This document shows, one piece after another, positions 13,201 to 24,808 of a stretch of 64,000 bases of DNA. The position numbers and the translations under genes were made by a program. The DNA is from Xiphophorus maculatus (lineage: Eukaryota > Chordata > Actinopteri > Cyprinodontiformes > Poeciliidae). Numbering within the stretch: position 1 is the stretch's first letter; every line of letters begins with the position of its first letter. The stretch spans positions 13,863,015 to 13,927,014 of the forward strand of contig NC_036461.1 in the NCBI RefSeq assembly GCF_002775205.1, read 5' to 3'. The notes under the pieces are model-generated. The model ran no database searches and was not told the origin of the DNA. It was given only the letters and a program-made list of their open reading frames with translations.

Positions 13201-14726
13201 GGTCTTAGAAGGAACAAAACAGAAACCATGAAAGTTACATCCTTTGATTATGAAAAATTAGTGAAAGGTTTATTATATTCTGTGCAACAAACATCTGAAA
13301 GCTACAATGAAACTTAAAGAATGCCAACATGTAGGCTTAAATTTTTGCAAGCAATGATAAGTGAAATGGAAAAAACTTTTAACAACGATGGTTGTGAAAG
13401 TTCTTCTGAGCTTTGTTGCTTCTGCAGCTAGGAGAAAAGTTCATCAGACTCACCACAATAAGACATTATAATTTAGAGTTATAAATAACACAACAAATGC
13501 AATCTATATGTTTTACACACATTACCTTGTGTGTTGTGGTACATTTACTCAGGTTTATTGTACAGCGGGTCTCATCCCAGCCCTAGTTTACTCACAGCGG
13601 AGGTTGCATTTCTCAGTCAGAGAGATGCGTAGGTAGTTATGTCTGCGGCCAAAGCTGTCAGTCAAGAAAGCTGAAAACGGTAGGACCTTCTCATCTGTTA
13701 ATCTCTCCTGGAAGAGAAAACCAGAAAAATAAATACTAATAAAAAAAAATGTGTCTTTGAAACAGTGTTGTCAGACACACTTGTTCAATTAATAGAAATA
13801 AACAATATTATTTGCTTCTAAAAAGCTAGAGGAAACATTTTTTTTCAAAATGATCTGTGACCTATAGATGCCAGAAAGTTACAGGCCAAAGGCAGGAATG
13901 TGTAACCCCATCAGATGGAACACAGATCTCATCTGAATCTGTACTCGTGTGGCGTTGCAGCAGAGAAGCAGTGTTAAATGCAAAGCTTAACAAAAATCCC
14001 ACTAAAAATAATCTTTTGATTTCCTAAACTGAAATGATTATCAAAATAATCCAGTCCTATATTTTAGTACAATGTTTTCACTAGCATTAGAGGGTGGAAG
14101 AAACAGTATTAAGCTGTCAGGTTAGCATGTTCATGTTACTCTAAGATAGACTTTGTTTAAGCTAATGTATTAAATTCAGAGTCATTGATTATGTCATAAC
14201 ATGGATTTTGCTGCAGAAATAGAGAACTTTTCACAAAAAGGGAATCCAAGTCATGAAAAGTAAAACAAACAAAATCATGTTTATTTTTGCACATCTTGGT
14301 CATTTAGAATGCAGATCTTGGTTATTTGTAATATTAAATCACATGTATTGCTAGTCAGCATGGTGTTGGTTAATAATCAACCCGGAAAGATGGTCTGATT
14401 CAGGCCTCAACGTGAACTCAGACTGCAGTTCCTTAACAACAACTTTGCCACCACACCTCATTATCCGAACCGGAAAAACTCCAGGAACCCTGAAACCCTG
14501 AACCCAGATCCCCAGTTTTAACCTGCAGCCCGTATTCCAGCACCAGTCTTACCAATCTGGGTCTGGTCTGGAAGTTTGCAGCAGTCACTGAGGTATCTCG
14601 GAGTTCAAGCTCATTCTCCTGGTGCGTAGCGCTGGAAAACAGCCGCTGGTCGCTTCTGTTGTGGCACCGAGCGAAGAATATTCTGGCATTTCTCAAACTG
14701 TAGCAGATACGTGTTCCAGCAGCCAT
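6253..14726 (-). CDS. MOCS1: MOCS1, molybdenum cofactor biosynthesis 1 (MOCS1AB fusion form)
   Basis: This gene carries out the first step of molybdenum-cofactor synthesis, GTP to cyclic pyranopterin monophosphate. Coding exons read on the minus strand: 14726-14553, 13707-13596, 12625-12458, 10755-10591, 9454-9393, 8682-8571, 8471-8359, 7857-7747, 7607-7487, 7403-7356, 7244-6253. All junctions are GT..AG and in phase, giving 725 codons plus stop. The radical-SAM [4Fe-4S] motif CNLRCQYC (residues 92-99) spans the exon 2/3 junction. The second cluster motif is C324-x2-C327-x13-C341. The last exon carries the MoaC-like domain at about residues 571-725. I chose the ATG at 14726 (AACATGG context) because the frame farther upstream begins only with GTG. 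The first 58 residues are poorly conserved and may include a mitochondrial leader. Family assignment is firm; exon edges are inferred by eye. Confidence 0.95.
7348..14726 (-). CDS. MOCS1: MOCS1A form ending in Gly-Gly-stop
   Basis: This is the alternative 3' end of the same gene. If the donor inside exon 10 is not used, the frame reads on through GGT GGG TGA, stopping at 7350-7348. The product is 397 residues ending in LIGG, close to the roughly 385 residues of human MOCS1A. In this family the C-terminal double glycine belongs to the active GTP 3',8-cyclase (MoaA-type) protein, while spliced forms that lose it are fused to MOCS1B. The first nine exons are shared with the fusion form. The choice between forms depends on the GTGGGT donor that overlaps the Gly-Gly-stop codons. 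Confidence 0.85.
7980..8027. repeat. 12-bp inverted repeat, MOCS1 intron
   Basis: ACAGACTTAAGA at 7980-7991 is matched exactly by its complement at 8016-8027, with a 24-nt loop. Confidence 0.8.
8132..8162. repeat. Perfect 12-bp hairpin, MOCS1 intron
   Basis: GATAGCCTATAG at 8132-8143 pairs with its exact complement at 8151-8162 across a 7-nt loop. Confidence 0.85.
10215..10345 (+). mobile_element. Decayed Tc1-like transposase fragment
   Basis: This lies in the MOCS1 intron between exons 4 and 5, on the strand opposite to the gene. Phrases such as GATGAGACCAAGATTGA and GTATGGTGGAGGATCTGTGA recall the DDE region of fish Tc1 transposases. The copy is broken and has no open frame. Confidence 0.5.
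12150..12275 (+). mobile_element. Tc1-like terminal fragment
   Basis: A stretch reading TTTCATTGGGATTTTATCTG followed by ACAAACCAACC and a later GTAGG resembles the sub-terminal part of a fish Tc1-like family. Related text appears at about 39575-39700 and, inverted, at about 31320-31440. Confidence 0.4.
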
Positions 14727-14858
14727 GTTAGCCTTGGTTTCTGACACCCAGCGGTAGTGAGCTTTTTTACAAACATATCAGTTCACCCTAAGAATACCGG
14801 GGGACTGTCAGGGGCGGAAACTCATCAACCAATCATGTGAACAGACGTCATTCCCGCT

Positions 14859-14877
14859 ACATGCTGGGTAATGTAGT
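14859..14877 (-). promoter_or_regulatory. ZNF143/THAP11-like (SBS) motif in the MOCS1 promoter
   Basis: On the minus strand the sequence is ACTACATTACCCAGCATGT, close to the known vertebrate promoter motif ACTACAATTCCCAGCATGC. It lies about 135 bp upstream of the chosen MOCS1 start codon, next to a CCAAT box (about 14829-14833) and a CRE-like GACGTCA (14844-14850). Position and orientation fit a housekeeping core promoter for MOCS1. Use in vivo is inferred. Confidence 0.6.
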
Positions 14878-14880
14878 TTA

Positions 14881-15748
14881 AAACGCTCAGTTAGATTGGA
14901 TTACGGCGATCAGATGGTGGTGGTATTTGTATGTAGGCACATTAGTAGCTTTACTTAAAAACAGACCGCATATTTGAACCATGTGAACGAAGCAAAAAAG
15001 TAATTAAAAGAAAAAAAATGAGTTATTGGTAAAAAGTGTATTATTGTGCTTGTTATAAACGGTGTGGGATCTTATTAAAAATGCATTAGAATTGTGTCTA
15101 TTGGACAAAAAGTATTTGTGTTTTTTTTTTCTTCGTCCAGTGTTAGTATAAAAGAAAATCAGCAATAAATTCAGTTTGTTTTATTCAAATCACTTAAATT
15201 GTTGCATTAAATTAAAATGAATAAAACATTGATAACCAAGTAAACCTCTAACCAGAACTGTACCTTTTGATGACTTTTACACCATGATGTAAAAGTCGCA
15301 TAAAAATCCATAAAAACTTTGTGGACCAATTCGTCTTTTAGCCACTAGAGGGTAGTGCAATTTAAAATATTTGTTCCTCTCTATATTGGACTTCACATTT
15401 TCAAATTCAATTACATCAAGTAAATGAAATTAAACTTAAAATGCATTCACAGATGTTTACATTTATGGGATCTGTTGTAGTTTTGCTTGTATTTTGATAT
15501 TCTTTGATTTTTTTTATGAGTAGGCTACATTTGTTTTGTTCTTTCGTTGTGGATATTATGTTTTAGCATTGTCTTGAAATATATGCCATCTTGGCCAAGA
15601 CACCTTTATAAATAAGATTAAAGGAAAAAAATACAGATGAAAAACAGTGGAAATAAGAAGGACGGTACATTTACGGGCTACAAAATAACAAAAACAGAAT
15701 CTCATTTGCAAATGTAATTGCAGAAATGTTATTTTTATCAGCTTTTAT

Positions 15749-15781
<33 letters not shown>

Positions 15782-18717
15782 CTACACACACACACACACA
15801 CGCACACACACACACACACACACAATTCTCGACATAACAAATAATGACCACCTCCAAAGGCTATAATCAAAAAAACAACTGCAGACTTCTGGTGGTTTCT
15901 GATTAGGTGTATTGTATTCAAGACCCCTTTTTTGTAATGAGCAATGTTCGTTTTTAGTATATATCTCTCTGAATAACTGCTAATGTCAAACCTGCAAGCT
16001 CATTGGTTACCTGTCTCTATAATATTTGTGTTGTTAATGAGAACTATTTACATAAGCAAACCCCACCAAGAAGAGAAAATATTGTGTATTTCAGACATCT
16101 GCTCTTCTCACACAGTCAAAAATCTGCAAAAAGTCTGAAATATGCTGTGGTCTGGGTGAAAGAAAATCTACAGAATAAACAACCTTGAACAGATGATCAG
16201 AATCTGAGTCAGAGTTTATTTAAAAGATAAATTCCTGTCATTTTAATATGAATTGAATGTCATTATTCATCCTGTTTCAGCAATCTGTCGCTATGATTGT
16301 GATTTAGCTTCACAGGTTGTAGCACACTAAACCAAAATATGATCTTGGATTTTTTTCATGCATTTTGCTTAAAGCCATTTTGCAACACCCTCTTTATTAT
16401 GAATTCATGAAATATGTTGAACATGGAAAAAAGCAGATTTAATGAGTCCCATTTAAAACTTGTTCCATTCTGCATTAAGTCCTGCAAATAATATAACTGA
16501 AGTTGAACTGTGATTTTATATGCAGAAAAAACATAATGTGAGAAAGATCCTCTGCGTTTTTTGAAGCAAAGATAGATACAGCTTTACTGTTTGATCATTT
16601 GAAGTTTAATTTTATTGTTCTTTTGACTCCTGCAGATTGGGAAAATTACACTGAAGGAAAGGTCAAAATATGACTTGAAAGATGTTAAAGGTAGAGCCAA
16701 TCATTTAATAAAAAACTTTGTACTTTGGTTGAGTAGCCCATATGTAGCATAAGCCTGTGAAATAAAGACAACTTATAAAACACTTATATATGGAGAAACT
16801 ATATCTAAGAGAAGAGAAACTGAATTTGAATGAGTTTGAGGTCCTGGTCTCAACCATCTAAAAGCAATAGGCAGAACACAGAAGAGGTGAAGACGAGATG
16901 TCAACAGGGTGGTGCAATGGGTGAGAGTTAGGGGGGATTTGTGAAAGAAGGAGACATAGAGGAGTGAAAGGAAACATTTAAAAGATGGTCACAGGACTTG
17001 CTTGTTCAGTACAAATTTGGTGGCAATAAGACAGAGAGGAACTGCAGGTTGCAGAGATGGAAAAAGTCAACAACAATGCTTATAACAGAGGATACTTTCC
17101 TGGAATTTGCAGGTCAATCCTCAGCACTACATAGATACTTTCCCTGATTTTTTTTTTCTTTTAGGAGTTTGTTCAAAGATTTGAGCTTTGTGAGCTCCCC
17201 AGAGCTCACAGATTGAAATCCTTCATTGCATTTCATTATACAATCCAGTCCCCAAAGCTGAAGTTTAAGTTTAAGTAAAGTACTCAGCAAGATCCATAAC
17301 TACATCCATTTATTGGTAAAGTCTGGCTTGTTCTGGCTTTACTGCTCCTCCTCCTGTCTGAAGCTGGTATGGGCTGAAACAGTTTTTGTGTGGGATGATG
17401 CAGGATGATCTGCTTCACCACCAGCTGGTGTAAATTAAGCATAGTTAGGGTCATTTATGTTTTTGTCTTCGGTTTGTTTCCTTTAGCCTGGCAGACTCCA
17501 GCTACCTGCCTTCTGGTCACTCGTCTAACTCCCTCAGCATTGATAACCAAAGATTTTCATCTGTTCTTTGAGAAATGTTTCCACTCATGCGTTTTCTAGC
17601 AAGCACAAAATATTTAATTTTGTGTTTTACTGTTCATCACTGTTTTATTTGCTGTAATATGCTCCGGAGATTTATTTGCAACATCTGCTGCTATTCACAA
17701 AATTTGTTGGACAGGCTTGGAGTTTCTTATTGGATTAAGTTCATGTACCTTGTTTTGTGTGTTTGACTCAAGGATTTTTGTGTTAAAAATATTTCATTTA
17801 TACAGTCTAGCTGTGGAAGTCCAGAAATTGTTGCTGGTTTAGTTTGATTGCTTTGTCATTTGCCTGAGGTGGGTGTCTGCCGAGGTTCACACATGACTTT
17901 CTCTGCTCCAGCTGCCATGTTCATTCTTTCTTTCTCTCTTGTGAAAGTTGTTCATTTTAACTTTGGTAACCTTTAATTAAATAAATCCACAATTCTTCTA
18001 ATCTGTGTTGCTCTTTATAATTAAGTTATGACTTAGGCTGGAATAGTCCCTGGTGGTTAAAAGCAGCTAATTACATTTAGGTCTAATATTAAGTTGTGGG
18101 AATTTGACTTTTTTGTTCCACAAAACTACAAATCACCAAGTTTTTCTTTTTCTTTTATTGTTTGCTCTTCTTTTGACCTTTGCCCCATTGGGATTCAATT
18201 ACTTTAATTTGATCTGTCTTTAACTCGTGTCTTGGTGAGATAAATGTTACTAAATACATACTTCCCAAACATTTTGACTCTTCGTGTTTTCAATCATGCT
18301 TTTCTTTTTTTTGCTTTTCTTCACTTTCATCACTCCTCCTTTCTGTATCCAGCTTTGTGGGCTCCTTCAGTGTGTAAAACTGATTCTTCATTCTTTATGT
18401 TTATTGTGTTTTTTTTTCCAGATTTATTCTTTTAATCCTTCTAAACTGAAGGATTAAAGATTTAGATGAGAACTGCCAGCTTCATGTGAACAGAAACGAG
18501 ATGCTTACAGCTTCTAATGCAAAATCTCTGCGTTCATTTTTAAGATGCAGGTTTAACACAGTGCATTAATTAATGCGGTGGAGGTTGGACACAAAGCCTT
18601 GTGACAACTACATCAGTGCATGTATTAGAGACAGCATAAATCTAAATAATATCAATAATTATAATTCTTTAACAATCATGCAGTCAGTTTTTAATACCAA
18701 ATGTCTCATTTTCACAT
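14881..18717. other. Gene-poor spacer
   Basis: No exon is recognised. It contains a perfect 10-bp hairpin (15272-15297), the CA microsatellite listed separately and a perfect 11-bp hairpin (18431-18458). Confidence 0.4.
15756..15824. repeat. (CA)n microsatellite
   Basis: A CA dinucleotide repeat of about 69 bp with two interruptions (CCTA and CG). Confidence 0.95.
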
Positions 18718-18930
18718 CTACAGGAGTGTTGCAGTCTGAATGCACCCAAATCCAGCCTGAATATGAAGCACGCAGATCTTGTTGAATCCAGGAGAGCAGG
18801 TGCCAATCAAAGCCTCAATGAAAGACCTCCACGTCTCCACTTTTCGCTCCACTCCCCAGCTCCTGGTGGATTTCTGCATGCCCGCCTGCTGGTACCACCC
18901 TCTGTGGTTGTACCAGCGGTGGTAATTATC
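18718..18930 (-). other. Open, GC-richer minus-strand stretch of unknown nature
   Basis: A frame of 70 sense codons runs from an AG acceptor-like site (TGACAG at about 18931) to a TAG at 18718. It is rich in Trp, Tyr and Arg and locally richer in GC than its flanks. There is no ATG near the start and I see no donor or partner exon. It may be a conserved non-coding element, an isolated exon or chance; I do not recognise the peptide. Confidence 0.2.
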
Positions 18931-21900
18931 CTGTCATGACACAGCAATTAAGCAGGGGTATTTAAAACTAGCGCAGCTCGTAGAAGTGATTCCTTAAATC
19001 ACAGGCTTGCTTCCTACTCTCGTCCCTGCAGCACACTCTCTCCTGCTCTGTGTGGGAGTCATTTACTATTGCAAAAGAGGGAACATAAATTTGCATATGG
19101 CCAGCACCATGTGGTGTCACACTCTTGCAGCTAATTTCTAAGGGCTGTTATGTTCAGGGCGGTGTAACCGAAGGATTAAAAACATTAATGTCTACATTCA
19201 GTTGCGTAAAGACAGAAGACAACAGAGGGATTTAAAACCTTGTAATTTAATGTGTCTTTAAACACATGTTAAACTTGTACAATAAAAATGCCAGAAAGAC
19301 TAAGAATATGGAACCTTACTTGTATTACCAGATTTTGTTATAACTCTATTATTTTAATGTCCATTATGCCTTCAGCTGTAAGATAAAAATGAGAGTTGCA
19401 TCCTTGAGCTCAGACACTTTTTGTAATATTCACATAATCAATATTGGCATATTGCTTACCAAAAAATGAATTTATACATGTATATGGAAACACCTTTCTC
19501 TATATCAACCAAGGGAATAATCTTCAGGAGAGCAATGCTACTGCATCATTAATGTTTATCTAAGAGTCTCCCTTTAGAGACAGAGTACCAAGTATTGATG
19601 GATTTAAACTTTGAAGCTTCTATCTCCATGGACTGGAACTTTATTGCTTTAGATATATTAAATTTAGCCTAAATGTCCTGTTCATCAAATGTCCAAAACA
19701 TCCCATCCAAATGCTACATTAATAATTCAACTGGCATCAGTCTGACGCAGGGCTAAAGAAGATTGTTACCCAGTCAGTCAGACTGCTTCATATCTTTATG
19801 TTTTTGTCTCCATGGAGATAATTCAAAGACAGTTGAACACATGAACTGATGAGATAAACTAGTGAGGTGAATTAGGAGTGAATTGCAGATGTGAACGTAA
19901 AGGAATGATGGAAAAAGTGGTCCATAGAAACAACCACATCCTGTTAGAGCTGGAAGCTGCTAATAAAGATAAAATGAAATCAGTCTGTTTTTTGGCTCAA
20001 CTGACCTTTATTGACAGTTAAACATGAAATGGGCAAAGAAAAAAGGGGGTGGAAGACATGCAGCAAAGGTCACCCATAGCTTGTGTCTCTACCCCGCCAT
20101 GGAGCGGACTCTTCAGTAAATACACCCTCACTGCAGTCAATGAGAACAATGCCTCTCAGTTTGGCGTGTTCAAACTGTTGCATGCATCACCTAACTGTCC
20201 ATCGGATCAGATGCAAACAGATCCGATGTGTTTTGAGCCTATCAGGGTGATCAGAAATGGCTCCATGGCTCTGCAAAGCGTGTATATGTTCATGGTCATG
20301 GTTGGGAATAGAAGGCACCAGAAAGACCATGTTGAGGACTACCTTATATCCTGTGAATACGGGGTGCCTACTCTACATCTACTCTGTGTATGAATTAATT
20401 CTGCTAAAATCATTTTCTTAAATAAATAGTTTAGACTCTTTAATTTTATTGGTACTTCTGTATATTGGTACTGTTTTATTCCCTTCCCAGTGAATAATAA
20501 ATGAAAATGTAGACCTCTGCACTCAAAATATAACAAGGATAGCTAAAAGGACAAGACGAACACAGTTTTTGTCTGAAATTGCACAAGACACGAGATCACT
20601 GTTGGCAGTAAACAAATAGTGAATGAGTCATTTTTACTTTCTTAGTATTGATCGTGCTCTGACTGGAATGTAATGTGCAAAAAGCATGAAGCATAAAGCA
20701 CTGAATACATTCTGAAGTAACTAAATGTGTGATATTTCCTCTCCACTAACCCCTGTGGGAAATATCTTGCCTTTTGCTTTTAAATCCTGTTTACGTCTGT
20801 TTCTCTAATTACACAACAAACACAATTATTAGTTCTCTGTAGCCCCTAACAACAATCAAATCCAGTTTTAAATATTAAATTTTGTTGAAAAGAAAACAAA
20901 ATGTCTTTACAGTTCTTTTGCTAGTAACAAGTTCCCTTTGCTGCTAAAAATGTTTAATACCACATGCAGCCTGAAATCTTTAAAATGTACAAGATTCAAA
21001 TTAAAAAAGTAATTACCATTGAAACCACTGAGGGTAAAATGTCCTATTTGTAATTTATATTTGCAAACTAATCAGCCTTACAACCTTCAAGAGCAGATCA
21101 GTCTTTTAATCTATATCAAAAACTGCTCCTCATAGCGAAGGAGGATTTCTAAATTAGCTAAATCACATGACACTAAATTTAAGATAAAAACACCTCACAG
21201 GGACTTAAAAACAACTGTGTCTGACCAGAACAGCTGTTGAGGTCATAAAACCAATTATGTTTTGGAAACTAGGTAACCAGATAACTACCTGAGGGGAAAA
21301 GAGGACATTTTCAAGGGAAACACCCAAAAACTGTTCTTCTGTACAAAAAGTCAAACACAACATATGTGAGAGAGAATGCTCTATATACACGTTTCGTTAT
21401 TTTTGTTGCTGATGAAGCTGTTTCTTTTTAATGAGCTGAAATCCACAGATGATGCTCTTTATCTGCATATGAGGTGGAACTCTCCTGATTAGCCTCAGGG
21501 AGCCAGTTAAATCATTTCCACCCTCAAGCAAGGCACTCGTCAAGGCTTCAGTGCGCCTGGCCCAGTAAGCAGGTGGTGCAGGTCTATGAGGCTGATCAGC
21601 CGTTAGTCATCAGCATTTGTTGAGCCATTTGGGATGCAAGGAGCCTCCACATTTTCTGCCTTTACAGTGGATAAAGTTCAGTGCCTCCTGTTCTGTTTGC
21701 CACCAATCAGGTCTTGGCAGCACTGCAAGATTAATGCATGCATCACTCTGAATCGGTGGAGAAGGAGTTATTTAACCCATTCAGAAGGAGAAACTTGATG
21801 AAAAACGAGGGGAATATGCTTGTTCTTTCAATCATAATCAAGAAGCATAATGGCTCTGAAAACAGCTTTGTTTCTGGCCTTTTAAAGGAGGTAAAAAGCT

Positions 21901-23055
21901 CTTTTACTGAGTCAGGTCCAACCAGCTCCATCCAGTCGGGTGTAAAGAGCAGCACAGCAATTAAATGTGCTTTTAGACTCTCCTGGCAAGCTTATATTTT
22001 CATATTCCTTTCTGTGCAGTTCAAAAATACATGAGAGCAATGAGACCTATTCATATCTCTCTTTACAATCAAACTTGATGAACTTTGTCCAAGGACTACA
22101 GAAAGAACACACTGGCACCCTATGAGATGATCTCGATCGTTTTAATGAGGAAAATTATTCTTTGGAAGCCAATTGTTGAACCGTCAAAGTTTTAGCCTTT
22201 TTGACTGTCATACGCAGAGAACAAGGGACAAAAACATGACAACCAAGATGTCAAGATGGATGATGAATAAGACAATCTGATGTTTTTGACATTGCATCTG
22301 CTTGGCTGACTAATAGCACCATGTCACTGTCAAATCAACACCCTTTACATGCCCACTGAGTTTCCTAAATTATTGAAATGGTTGTTTTTGAACTCTTACC
22401 ATAAATAAGGAGAAAGTTAAGTTTAGTCTACGTGTGCATAATTTAAAAGAGTAGAAATATTACAGTGTTTGTGTGTGGGCTTAAGAGTAAAAAATCATGT
22501 GTTACAAGTTGTTTTTGTATGGAGTCAAGTGATATTTGACATTGTTTCTGATGTGGTAAAAAAAAATCAGAGGTATAGAAAACAAATTGATCTTATGACG
22601 GAAACAGTTGACTGTCACAGTCAAGCTAATAGATCGTTAACAGCACTGATTGTGAAAATAATGTACTGTAATTATTACAAAAGCATAATTTTGTGTGAAT
22701 AAAACCAATACTAAATATATGAATCAGGATGTGAGTTATTGCAAAGTTTGAACTCTCATTGTAATAAGTTGACCTGAAGATTAGTCATATTTGTTGGAAT
22801 ACTTTATCAACTAGCTTTAGGGATTGAATGTTACAGTTTTAGTCCGAAAATATAATCATCATAGGAATGAGCATCATATTAACTTATGAGAGTTACATTT
22901 GATTTTCAACTATTCCTTAAATAAATTTCACACTAACTAATGTCTCTGACTTTTGGTATTCTGTGGAAGGCGATGTTAAAAATATTTAATGTTAGCCTGA
23001 TTTATCCACTCCAAAACCAGTTTTGATGTGTGTTTTGGACCCAGCTGTTATATAA

Positions 23056-23086
23056 TTTTAACAATCTTTACTAAAGATTGTTAAAA
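23056..23086. repeat. Perfect 15-bp hairpin with 1-nt loop
   Basis: TTTTAACAATCTTTA at 23056-23070 is followed after a single C by its exact complement at 23072-23086. Confidence 0.85.
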
Positions 23087-24478
23087 AATTACAATAACCA
23101 AACTCAAAAACCAACCAAGTCTCAAGTCTTTAATAATCTGAAGGCTAAAGAAATAACAGTGTCATTGTCAACAGTGAAGACACTGAAGATAGATTAACAT
23201 TAATATGTATTAAAAAGGTACTGGCCAAACAAGAGGTGCATGTTCCTTAATTAAAACATCACCTAACAACTCAACAGAAATTTTTAGCTGCCCAATTGGA
23301 CAAACCAAAGTAAACTTCTGAAATAAACTTTTAGTCAGACAAGACAAAGGTTAAGGTATTTTTGTTGCAATGACAGGTTTGTTTCTAGGAGTCATGCTTT
23401 TAAACATGGAGGATACATACAGCAGAGAACAAGCAAACTTGGGAGGGATGTATGATCTTGGTTATTAAAAATAAAGGCTAATAATAAAATGGGAATTTAA
23501 AGCAAAACACAAAGAACAGAATGTGTGAAAAAACAAAGAATTTCAATAGCAAGGAATTAACCTGTATGGAACACCATCAATGACAAAAATCAATACATAA
23601 AAATGTGAGAACAAAAACACCCACCAAACACGACATGGTGAGATTTCATAAATCAGTTTTTCAAGAGGATTAACAGCTTCATAGTTCACCAAGTGTAAAT
23701 CCAATGAGTGATAAACTAATGATAATCAATACCTTACACTGCTGGTTTTCTTCAATTTTAACTTGCAATTCTTTGTTGACTTCACTCTTTAACTTCCAGA
23801 CGCAGACACAGATTCTCAGCACAGTGAGTGTTTCTCTGTAGTTAATCCTCGAGGCATTTTATCAGTTCTCTCCTAGAGTGGGTGTTAGCCACAAGAGAAA
23901 CTGGGACATAAAAATGTTCAGAAACGAGAGGAAGAGAACAGCAAAACAACTCCAAGATAAGAGTGGTTCGGGAAACCGGATTTTCCTAATTATGCAAATT
24001 GATTGCATCCATTGATTTTATAATCAAAGCCCCAACTTTCCCATGCAGCACAGAACAAATGCCATTATACATCTAAGTTTCATGGTCATTAAAGTTGGAT
24101 TTCATTTTTTCCTCCCAAAGTTCCTCCAGCACTTTTTACAATTTTATGATTTAGCCTTTTTATTTAGTTTTTGTTGGTGTGCAGCCTTAAAAATGCAAGA
24201 GCAGAACATGAGCTGCTAACATTATTTTCTTGGATTTATTTTTATTTAAAAAGGCCATCTAATAAAAACAATAATAGTTGTAAGGATCATACCTTATGGC
24301 TTTAAGCAAATGACCTCCAATGGAAATGAATGTAAAGACAATTTATTATGTGACTAATATTTTTCAAACATCAAAACTAATACATAGAAAACAAGTTCAA
24401 ACTAAATTCATAAAGATAATACTGATTTCACTCAGATATGCTGCAAATATAGAAAATAATTCATAAGCCTAAAATATC

Positions 24479-24514
24479 AACATACTAGTTGATATTGTAG
24501 TCAACTAGTATGTT
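24479..24514. repeat. Perfect 14-bp hairpin
   Basis: AACATACTAGTTGA at 24479-24492 is matched exactly by its complement at 24501-24514, with an 8-nt loop. Confidence 0.85.
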
Positions 24515-24630
24515 TACTAATCTCCACTGTTTAATACATCTGATCCACACAGCAATAGTTTGTAGAAACACAGAGTCCATAGTCTATATTCTAAGATTAG
24601 AGTGTCCTTTGTGCCTCAGCAGTTTGAACC

Positions 24631-24795
24631 CATCCATCCATCCATCCATCCATCCATCCATCCATCCATCCATCCATCCATTTTGTAACACCCTTGTCCC
24701 TTAAAGGGGTTGGGAGAGGTGCTGGTGCCTATCTTCAGCTAACGTTCCGGGTGAGAGGCTGGGTACATCCTGGACAGGTTGCCAGTCTGTCACAG
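24631..24795 (-). mobile_element. 5'-truncated retroposon with (GGAT)n tail and 13-bp target duplication
   Basis: The left end is an ATCC repeat (24631-24680), which is the tail when read on the minus strand. It is followed by about 115 bp typical of a common fish non-LTR 3' end (GGTGCCTATCTTCAGCTAA; CCTGGACAGGTTGCCAGTCT). The insert is bracketed by AGCAGTTTGAACC at 24618-24630 and again at 24796-24808. Direct repeats of that length on both sides fit target-primed insertion of a truncated LINE or SINE. Confidence 0.8.
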
Positions 24796-24808
24796 AGCAG
24801 TTTGAACC

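Larger units (their letters stand above)
18931..24617. other. Gene-poor spacer
   Basis: No gene is recognised. Around 19990-20095 a degenerate copy of the SINE-like sequence also seen near 58590 is visible (GGAAGACATGCAGCAAAGGT). Perfect hairpins sit at 20200-20228 (9 bp), 23056-23086 (15 bp, one-base loop) and 24479-24514 (14 bp, 8-nt loop). Confidence 0.4.

Noticed and set aside
14727..14747. N-terminal extension of MOCS1 by seven residues
   Set aside because: The apparent first codon is GTG. The downstream ATG at 14726 has a good context.
20049..20393. 114-codon plus-strand frame
   Set aside because: It opens at GTG and its first part overlaps a degenerate SINE-like copy. Not a gene.
24631..24680. 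CRISPR-like regular repeat
   Set aside because: It is a simple ATCC tetranucleotide tail with no spacers, in a vertebrate genome.
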